DNA from: a virus
DNA: 28,670 nt
IMG/VR virus record: IMGVR_UViG_3300025127_000188
Coordinates: 1-28,670 of that record
Strand: one strand, 5' to 3'
Below, piece after piece: positions 23,618-28,670 of this stretch. The notes beneath the pieces were generated by a model. That model did no database searches. It was not told where the DNA came from and saw only the letters and a program-made list of their open reading frames with translations. How positions within the stretch are numbered: the first letter of the stretch is position 1; each line of letters starts with the position of its first letter. Position numbers and translations under genes: made by a program.

Positions 23618-24553
23618 CTATGCTGCTACATCAGTATAACTGTTATTTGATCCTGTTGCAACATTTGAATAACTTCCGTTTGATCCTGTCGCTATATCAG
23701 AATAACTGTTATTTTGTCCAGTGTCAATATCTCCATATGCAAAAATATTAACGCTTCCTACACTAAATGATGCAGATAGCCCTGTCAATCCTACCTGCAT
23801 ATCCACAACAGATATTGAACCTACACTAGCGCTAAACGATTGTCCTGTTAATCCTAAACCTTCTTCTACTGTTAAAGAGCCAACACTAGAAGTCATACTT
23901 AAACTTGATGGTTGAGCTATAGCACTACCTAACCCAATAATAGTTCCTTGACTGAATGTAGCTTCTAATCCCGATGGTTGAACTGTATCATTTGGTATTA
24001 TTAAAGATCCAACGCTAGCTGTAAACTCTATTCCTGTTAACTGTGCTTCTTGTGAAGAAATACCCTGCGCAGTCCCTTGTTCAGATGTAATTTCTAAACC
24101 AGATAAAATAGCTGTTTCGTTTGGTGCTTTTGCAGTTCCTTGACTTAAAGTTAAATCTTGACCAGTTAATCCAATGGTCATGTCATTAACTGTAACGGAT
24201 CCAATAGCAAAAGTTGATGATAAGCCACTCAAACCAACTTGCATATCAACCACGGATACTGAACCAATAGAAGATGTAATAGATAATGTATCGTCTATAA
24301 CAACAGGAACAAAAGCTTCTCCTTGAGAAGATGTAATTTCTTGACCTGTTAATGAAAGAACAACATCAGGAACATCTACAGATCCAATAGAAGATGTAAT
24401 TGATAAACCAGTTGGAAATATTGTTTGATCTTTAAGTTCACCCCACTCACCATCGTTCCAAGCTTGTGCACCCCAACCTGTTTTAAGAGTTGTGCTTTCG
24501 CTCCAATACGCTTGGCCCCAGGTAAACCTGCCCCATCCTGAAGTAGTCGACAT
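23618..24553 (-). CDS. Repeat protein with eleven 21-residue and three 11-residue units
   Basis: The product has 311 residues. The first 42 are Trp/Gly-rich (GWGRFTWGQAYW, GWGAQAWNDGEWG). From about residue 44 to 272 run eleven degenerate units of about 21 residues, typified by VGLTGLSASFSVGSV and LSITSSIGSVSVVDMQ. The last 36 residues are three 11-residue units (IATGSNGSYSN type) plus VAA. Such short, Ser/Thr/Gly-rich repeats suggest a beta-solenoid or extended fibre shaft; I infer an elongated tail appendage. AGGAGG lies seven to eight bases before the ATG. Confidence 0.8.
   Translation of the reverse strand: MSTTSGWGRFTWGQAYWSESTTLKTGWGAQAWNDGEWGELKDQTIFPTGLSITSSIGSVDVPDVVLSLTGQEITSSQGEAFVPVVIDDTLSITSSIGSVSVVDMQVGLSGLSSTFAIGSVTVNDMTIGLTGQDLTLSQGTAKAPNETAILSGLEITSEQGTAQGISSQEAQLTGIEFTASVGSLIIPNDTVQPSGLEATFSQGTIIGLGSAIAQPSSLSMTSSVGSLTVEEGLGLTGQSFSASVGSISVVDMQVGLTGLSASFSVGSVNIFAYGDIDTGQNNSYSDIATGSNGSYSNVATGSNNSYTDVAA
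23621..24424 (-). repeat. Tandem coding repeats within the 311-residue gene
   Basis: About eleven 63-base units lie at roughly 23738-24424, and three 33-base units at 23621-23728. Both families are in frame. The 33-base copies are close to each other in DNA sequence (ATTTGAATAACT / TATCAGAATAACT words on the plus strand), so slippage could change their number. Confidence 0.75.
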
Positions 24554-24563
24554 GGTCGACCTC

Positions 24564-25016
24564 CTATGCTAGTCTGATTATTGCTGCTGTCGCGTCGTTT
24601 GTAGGAAACTCAATTTTAAAAGTTCCATTACTTGCAGTCTTGTCACCACCAAAAGCTATAACTGCAACAGCGTCCGTTGTTGACGAACCACCAGCTGTTG
24701 TGGTGTTATAAATTAAAGCTCCGTTTGCTGTGAAAGATGCAGATGTATATGTTACGTCACCAAAATCTGTAAATGCAGTTGTACTTGTTAAACCAACTCC
24801 AGTGTTAGTTAAAGTTGCACCACCCGCAGTATAAGCAGTACCTGATGTGTTTGTAATTTCATTTGAAGTTGAATAGTCAGTAGTAGATGCACCTAAAGAC
24901 GCAGAGCTAGTAAATAAAGCTAATTTAAAAGTGTGTCCACCAGATGAACTAAAATTGTGTTTACCTTGTAAAAGTTCTTGTTTAAAACTTGAACATATTG
25001 CTGATGTTATTGCCAT
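24564..25016 (-). CDS. Small beta-rich phage structural protein
   Basis: The product has 150 residues: SSGGHTFKLALFTSSASLGA near the N-terminus, then Thr/Gly-rich strands (GTAYTAGGATLTNTGVGL) and a C-terminal FKIEFPTNDATAAIIRLA. The style is that of tail or head-tail joining proteins I have seen in many phages, but no specific family is assured. It contains TAFTDFGDVTY, which by chance or by descent resembles the DFGDLT turn of the kelch-like proteins. The binding site AGGAGA overlaps the preceding stop codon. Confidence 0.75.
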   Translation of the reverse strand: MAITSAICSSFKQELLQGKHNFSSSGGHTFKLALFTSSASLGASTTDYSTSNEITNTSGTAYTAGGATLTNTGVGLTSTTAFTDFGDVTYTSASFTANGALIYNTTTAGGSSTTDAVAVIAFGGDKTASNGTFKIEFPTNDATAAIIRLA

Positions 25017-25026
25017 AATTTATCTC

Positions 25027-25734
25027 CTATGGGTTTACTGACCTTACCGGTATTCGAACAGTGCCGTCTGTATAGTCATCTCTTCGTCTTCTACCGACTT
25101 GCTCGTTAGCAAACTTCTGTACCTCTTGTTTATATTTATTTTCGTAAAGTGTCAACATATCTATTGGACCTTTTAAAAAGCCATAAGCCTCTGAAAGACA
25201 ACAATATAATAGCCCATTTGGAAAATTAAGACTAATATAATTAGTATCATTATTTTCTAAAAGATCAGGTGCTTTGTTAAAATGTATTCTAGCTAGATAA
25301 TTTGTGTTCGGTGTAGGAGAAAAAAATATACGACCAGATGTAGTATCAGACTCCCCAGTTGCTCCGCCAAACATAGCATAATATTTTGGTTTACCTTGTG
25401 CTGCGGCTGTTCCTGTTACATCTTGATATTCTTGTAAATAACTTAAATCTTTTTTTTCTAAAAAAGTATTTGGACCCGTTAAAACAGAACTAGAATCATA
25501 AACTTGAATAGCTCTTACAAATACACAACCAGCAGGGGCATTGATAGTTTCTTGACCTGGAACTAAATTTATAGATTGTTGTTTTCTGTCAGCGTCAATA
25601 GGAACTTCTCTAAATATTCTATACTGTGCATTTAAAATTATATTTTCTAAAACAGCGTCTGTTAAAACATTTGAGTCTGTTTCAGTATAACTTCTAATTT
25701 GAGTTTTTAATCCTGATGCACTTAATCCTGCCAT
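25027..25734 (-). CDS. Candidate head-tail adaptor protein
   Basis: The product has 235 residues. A helical N-terminus (TDAVLENIILNAQYRIFREV) precedes a beta region (QSINLVPGQETINAPAGCVF). A RIFFSPTPNTNYLARIHF strand, a helix around LLYCCLSEAYGFLKGP and a final YENKYKQEVQKFANEQVG helix with a basic RRRRDDY patch complete it. This fits phage adaptor (gp4/gp11-type) proteins that sit under the portal and bind the nozzle. It lies in a TAATG-coupled set with the 71- and 164-residue genes and close to a second candidate adaptor. The exact family is my judgement from pattern only. Confidence 0.72.
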   Translation of the reverse strand: MAGLSASGLKTQIRSYTETDSNVLTDAVLENIILNAQYRIFREVPIDADRKQQSINLVPGQETINAPAGCVFVRAIQVYDSSSVLTGPNTFLEKKDLSYLQEYQDVTGTAAAQGKPKYYAMFGGATGESDTTSGRIFFSPTPNTNYLARIHFNKAPDLLENNDTNYISLNFPNGLLYCCLSEAYGFLKGPIDMLTLYENKYKQEVQKFANEQVGRRRRDDYTDGTVRIPVRSVNP

Positions 25735-25949
25735 TATGCTATCCCTGCTACCTCTCTACAAATAGAACAACTTTTTTTGTATCTATTATGTGTTCCACAT
25801 TTTACTGCTTTACCATCAACATCCGTGTATAACGGAACTTCTGGTTCTTTTGGATAAAGCATTTCTTCATGTGGATCCATGTCTTCTGGACACTCGCATT
25901 GTTTAACACCAATTATTTTACAAAATAAATTTTTAATCCATTTAATCAT
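25734..25949 (-). CDS. Small Cys-rich protein with zinc-knuckle-like motif
   Basis: The product has 71 residues. An N-terminal amphipathic segment (MIKWIKNLFCKIIGVKQCEC) is followed by an acidic stretch, then CGTHNRYKKSCSIC. The C-x2-H-x6-C-x2-C spacing could bind one zinc. Its ATG overlaps the preceding stop as ATGA, and its stop overlaps the next ATG as TAATG, so it is made with the adaptor proteins. Function unknown; a redox- or zinc-stabilised assembly factor or membrane-associated peptide is conceivable. Confidence 0.72.
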   Translation of the reverse strand: MIKWIKNLFCKIIGVKQCECPEDMDPHEEMLYPKEPEVPLYTDVDGKAVKCGTHNRYKKSCSICREVAGIA

Positions 25950-26440
25950 GCTGTTACTGTTACCGGTCCTGCTGATGCAAAACCGCCTCCTCCTGTTTCA
26001 GTTATACTAGATGTTGTACCTGTTGCAAAGGTATAATTATCATCATCTACTTTAGTAATTGTATATCCTGCAGCTAAATTTATTGTTGCTGCTGCAACTC
26101 CACCAACAACCTCTGCGTTTCTAAATCTTACTGTATCAGATGTTGATCTACCGTGATTTGGTTCATTAACTGATATTGTTGCAGATCCATTTGTTGTTGT
26201 AAAAGCATTTAAAGGTAAAATATTAGGGACAGCTGTTTCTGTTCTATCCGGTCTTACATTACGTAAAGAAATAGAATCACCATTCATTGGTTTTGGTTCT
26301 AATTGTGGTTGCTTTGGCTCAAACTCCGACACATGCACAAATGATCCGTTCCATTCTCTAACCATTTCTTTATATGGAAACTCCATACCAGATCTATCTG
26401 ATATTGCTTTTGCGTATTTTCCTGTTGCGTACTTTGCCAT
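25946..26440 (-). CDS. Structural protein with C-terminal beta domain shared with the nozzle protein
   Basis: The product has 164 residues. The N-terminus has a motif I recall from marine phage virion proteins (AKAISDRSGMEFPYKEMVRE, WNGSFVHVSEFEPKQPQLEP). Residues about 78-160 form a beta domain (NAFTTTNGSATISVNEPNHG, TVRFRNAEVVGG, YTITKVDDDNYTF) that resembles an E1 FCCH-like module found in phage proteins and matches the insert near residues 95-180 of the 727-residue nozzle protein (AFSTTNGSPTVTLTF). A neck or adaptor-associated role is inferred. It is coupled to the upstream adaptor gene by TAATG and to the downstream gene by ATGA. Confidence 0.76.
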   Translation of the reverse strand: MAKYATGKYAKAISDRSGMEFPYKEMVREWNGSFVHVSEFEPKQPQLEPKPMNGDSISLRNVRPDRTETAVPNILPLNAFTTTNGSATISVNEPNHGRSTSDTVRFRNAEVVGGVAAATINLAAGYTITKVDDDNYTFATGTTSSITETGGGGFASAGPVTVTA

Positions 26441-27189
26441 TATGATCCTGGGTAATATGCTTTAGGAGTAATGTGTGTGCTAGATGCAGAACCATCCTCT
26501 GCTAAAGCTCTTGCAAACTCATCTTCATAAGCAAGTTTTGTTGTTTGAACCATTTGTGGCATATATTTCATTGATAAATAATATGCTAATCCAGACACCA
26601 TACAAGGAACAAATCTAAATGGTACGTCTGTTGCATTTGTATAATCTCCTACATCTTGAATTCTTTTAATATAATAAAAATGCATATCTTTAGATGCATT
26701 TGTTGAGTCTGGTGTTGGATAGATATGTATTCTAACTTTATCAATAAATCTCTCTACCCAATATTGGTTAGGTGTGCCTTTTGATAATTTATTTGAGAAT
26801 CCTGCATATGTAGATCTATCTACTTTTGTCATCGGACTATCTGATTGTGTTGTCTGAGTTCTGTTGGATCTTAATTGCGCCTCAAGGACATCGGACATTC
26901 CAAATACATTTGCTGGCGTAGATACGGCACTTGTGCCATCATCACTAGATCTAAAAAAATCATAGTCCGACTGACCTTCAATTAGATCCATATTAAGTTC
27001 ATCTACTTCCCAATAGTGAATTCCTCTATTGCCCCATTCTTGAAACAATATGTTTAATGTTCTTCTCGCGTTTTTTAGTTGATAACCTGCAACATTTTGT
27101 TGACCAATACGTTCAAAAGCTTCTTCTATTATTTCATCAATAGCAAAAGTTTTATCAAATGTTGCTGTTCCCGAGGTAGTATTCGCCAT
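26440..27189 (-). CDS. P22 gp4-type tail adaptor (candidate)
   Basis: The product has 249 residues. A helical opening (FAIDEIIEEAFERIGQQNVA, GYQLKNARRTLNILFQEW) and then WEVDELNMDLIEGQSDYDF resemble the gp4 family of P22-like phages, which binds below the portal and closes it after packaging. Later come an RIHIYPTPDS strand and a Tyr/Met-rich helix (YYLSMKYMPQMVQTTKLAYE). No lytic-enzyme motif is evident, although P22 gp4 is itself muralytic. AGGAGG precedes the ATG; the stop overlaps the next start as TAATG. Confidence 0.72.
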   Translation of the reverse strand: MANTTSGTATFDKTFAIDEIIEEAFERIGQQNVAGYQLKNARRTLNILFQEWGNRGIHYWEVDELNMDLIEGQSDYDFFRSSDDGTSAVSTPANVFGMSDVLEAQLRSNRTQTTQSDSPMTKVDRSTYAGFSNKLSKGTPNQYWVERFIDKVRIHIYPTPDSTNASKDMHFYYIKRIQDVGDYTNATDVPFRFVPCMVSGLAYYLSMKYMPQMVQTTKLAYEDEFARALAEDGSASSTHITPKAYYPGS

Positions 27190-27197
27190 CTAACCTC

Positions 27198-27821
27198 CTA
27201 TCCATCAAAGAATGTCGTAACACTCACTGCTGTTCCTGCTGGAATGTCTATATAAGCTCCCGCATCAAATAATACTCCATCATCTGGGATATAAGGATCG
27301 ATATAATCTTTTGTAGTTGTTGCAACTTGAAAAGAAAATAAAGAAGTTCCTGATATAGGTGATGTATTAAAATAAGATATATTTCCTACAGTTCCACCAG
27401 TTGTAATATGCATACCTCTAACTCTTGTTCTACCAGCAGTTAATACAGCTTGTCCACCTGTAGTTCCTGCAGCGTTTCCAACTGAAGTATTTGTTCCAAC
27501 TGTGCCACTAGCAGCTATTTGAGTAACTGTGTTAAAAAATTTACTACCTGTTACTGTAGTTGCATTTGGTCCAGTTATTGCTTCAGATAAATCATTACCC
27601 GCAATGTCTGTTCCAGTTACAGTAAAAGTAACTCCACTCATATCTGCTCCGCAAGTTATAGTCAGTAAACATGCTTGGTCTGTTTGATGAAACGCACCTG
27701 TCCCAGCTGCTGCAGCTAAACTTAAATTTGCAGCTCCACTTGTAGTTTGTAGTGCAGCTACTGATGCTGTTGCAGCAGATAAACTGTTTAAGAATGTTTT
27801 ACTCTTTACGTCTGTTGACAT
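27198..27821 (-). CDS. Gly/Ala/Thr-rich virion protein
   Basis: The 207-residue product is rich in Thr, Ala and Gly with repeated short beta strands (GADMSGVTFTVTGTDIAGND) and a C-terminal YIDIPAGTAVSVTTFFDG. It resembles phage head decoration or neck-associated beta proteins. I know no exact family. It lies immediately downstream of the UUCG hairpin and has AGGAG before its ATG, so its message may begin or be stabilised after that hairpin. Confidence 0.76.
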   Translation of the reverse strand: MSTDVKSKTFLNSLSAATASVAALQTTSGAANLSLAAAAGTGAFHQTDQACLLTITCGADMSGVTFTVTGTDIAGNDLSEAITGPNATTVTGSKFFNTVTQIAASGTVGTNTSVGNAAGTTGGQAVLTAGRTRVRGMHITTGGTVGNISYFNTSPISGTSLFSFQVATTTKDYIDPYIPDDGVLFDAGAYIDIPAGTAVSVTTFFDG

Positions 27822-27840
27822 TTGTTTCTCCTAAAAGTTT

Positions 27841-27860
27841 GTGTGGGCCGAAGCCCACAC
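27841..27860 (-). terminator. Stable UUCG-tetraloop hairpin between two late genes
   Basis: On the minus strand GTGTGGGC, TTCG and GCCCACAC form a perfect 8-bp, mostly G-C stem closed by C(UUCG)G, one of the most stable RNA tetraloops. It lies nine bases after the stop of the decoration-like gene and 19 bases before the next ATG. The bases after the stem (AAACTTTTAGG) give only a short U run, so it is more likely an attenuator, partial terminator, or mRNA end-protecting or processing element than a complete terminator. The same inverted repeat reads as a CGAA loop on the plus strand. Confidence 0.75.
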
Positions 27861-27869
27861 TATTACTTA

Positions 27870-28598
27870 TTAAAGTTCAGTGTTAGCTGTTCTCTCTTTT
27901 CCTGCTGAAATGTAATCCATAGTCATTACTTTCGCAGCAGCTGCACCGTTTTGAATTCCAAATGAAACAGCCAGATCTTCGTCATCTGGAGCATTTGTAT
28001 TTACACCGGAACCAACTTTTACGTTATCTTTGTAGACATGAAACTTTCTGTCTTTTGGATCATAGTAAAATCCTAAAGTCATAAAAGTATCATCAGCTGC
28101 AGTTCCGCAAGAAATAGTTGTTTCTGTACTGTTTTTTTCTATGACTAATTCCATAGAAGTAGAACCATCAGCTTTTCTAAAAAAGATACCATCAGTTGTA
28201 CCATCAATAAACGCTGTGTCAGTGATGATTAAACCAACCGCAAAGTCAGATTGAGTTGCGTCATTTACTTTAAATCTAGTTTTAAAGTATAGACCTTTTG
28301 CAGCTTCGTATTTGAAAGATTCAATTACTCCGCCTGAACCGCCAGCCCATTGAAACTCATCAGAATCATCGTCTGCCGCATCGTTTGTTACAACTAATAA
28401 ACCGCCGTCCCCATCTCCTAAAGCTTCTGTCGCGTCTCCGCCACCAGCTTCAGTTGTAGTGATAACCCAGTCACTAGCTGTGTATTTGTCGAAGTCCTCA
28501 TGATAAACGTGGTACTTAATTGGATCTGGTTGTTTTAGTTTTTCACCAGTTCCTCCTGTCACTACGTTTGTGACTCCTGAAGTAAAGTGTGTTGTCAT
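27870..28598 (-). CDS. Jelly-roll-like head decoration or head-fibre protein (candidate)
   Basis: The product has 242 residues. After a short Gly-rich head, residues about 30-235 read like a concanavalin/LamG-type jelly roll: FKYEAAKGLYFKTRFKVND, DFAVGLIITDTAF, GIFFRKADGSTSMELVIEK, LGFYYDPKDRKFHVYKDNVK and a closing TMDYISAGK. Proteins of this form often follow the capsid gene in marine phages and decorate the head. A strong AGGAGG lies about ten bases before the ATG. It is followed by the UUCG hairpin and is probably preceded, outside the window, by capsid genes. Confidence 0.78.
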   Translation of the reverse strand: MTTHFTSGVTNVVTGGTGEKLKQPDPIKYHVYHEDFDKYTASDWVITTTEAGGGDATEALGDGDGGLLVVTNDAADDDSDEFQWAGGSGGVIESFKYEAAKGLYFKTRFKVNDATQSDFAVGLIITDTAFIDGTTDGIFFRKADGSTSMELVIEKNSTETTISCGTAADDTFMTLGFYYDPKDRKFHVYKDNVKVGSGVNTNAPDDEDLAVSFGIQNGAAAAKVMTMDYISAGKERTANTEL

Positions 28599-28670
28599 AA
28601 TATCAGCGCCTCCTATACGCCAGTTATTTTTTGATAACCAATTTATTTAATAAATATATATACTAGTTTT
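28599..28670 (-). other. Upstream region of the decoration gene, window edge
   Basis: Apart from the AGGAGG near 28612 the 72 bases hold no frame that I can support. The minus strand shows an AT-rich run (TATATATATTTATTAAATAAA) that could contain a promoter, then a weak five-pair inverted repeat GTTAT/ATAAC. The evidence is too thin to call either a promoter or a terminator. Confidence 0.3.

Noticed and set aside
24564-25016. The DFGDVT segment of the 150-residue protein as a stray kelch-like blade
   Set aside because: Only one short match exists, without the GG strand or repeat spacing. Chance or a common turn type is the simpler explanation, though a short DNA word (GTCACCAAAATCTGTA) is shared with gene B near 18605.
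28615-28670. Weak inverted repeat GTTAT/ATAAC as a terminator
   Set aside because: The stem is only five mainly A-T pairs, without a U tract. It is not distinguishable from chance in such AT-rich sequence.

Overview
The window looks like part of a lytic, low-GC double-stranded DNA phage, probably a short-tailed (podovirus-type) phage of a marine bacterium. An AT-rich host of the SAR11/pelagibacter kind is my inference, based on base composition and on resemblance, from memory, to uncultured marine phage proteins. The virion genes include two candidate P22 gp4-type head-tail adaptors and a gp10/gp12-type nozzle protein. I see no tape measure, tail sheath, integrase, attachment site, tRNA or ribosomal RNA. 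Terminase, portal and major capsid genes are not in the window and presumably lie beyond the right edge.

All genes but one are on the minus strand, so the late operon reads from right to left. (1) 28.6-25.0 kb: a jelly-roll-like decoration or head-fibre candidate, a strong UUCG hairpin, a Gly/Ala/Thr-rich structural protein, and the adaptor cluster joined by stop-start overlaps. (2) 25.0-15.5 kb: small beta-rich and repeat-rich tail or fibre proteins, and three large paralogues (A, B, C) built from kelch-like repeats. Each paralogue has twelve repeats arranged as six plus six around a His-Gly linker. (3) 15.4-13.5 kb: a sulfotransferase and two different 2-oxoglutarate/Fe(II) oxygenases, which look like a tailoring cassette. 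(4) 13.5-10.6 kb: the nozzle protein, followed by three small genes coupled through TAATG junctions. (5) 10.6-3.1 kb: four candidate DNA-ejection (internal virion) proteins, including one of 1312 residues. (6) 3.1-2.4 kb: a lysis pair, made of a 59-residue holin-like protein and an M15 peptidase endolysin. (7) 2.4-1.0 kb: a SNF2-type helicase, the only plus-strand gene, whose stop codon shares bases with the endolysin stop. (8) The left 0.97 kb: conserved small phage genes leaving a divergent promoter region, with the first codons of another gene at the left edge.

The most striking parts are the 36-repeat fibre set with its constant 6+6 layout and the enzyme cassette directly downstream of it. 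Together they make an island of about 11.5 kb between adaptor genes and the nozzle gene. I propose a variable host-recognition module with its own modification enzymes. The layout is visible in the sequence; the function is inference. Three small genes (59, 56 and 54 codons) at 2887-3066, 10605-10775 and 11116-11280 fill what would otherwise look like empty gaps.
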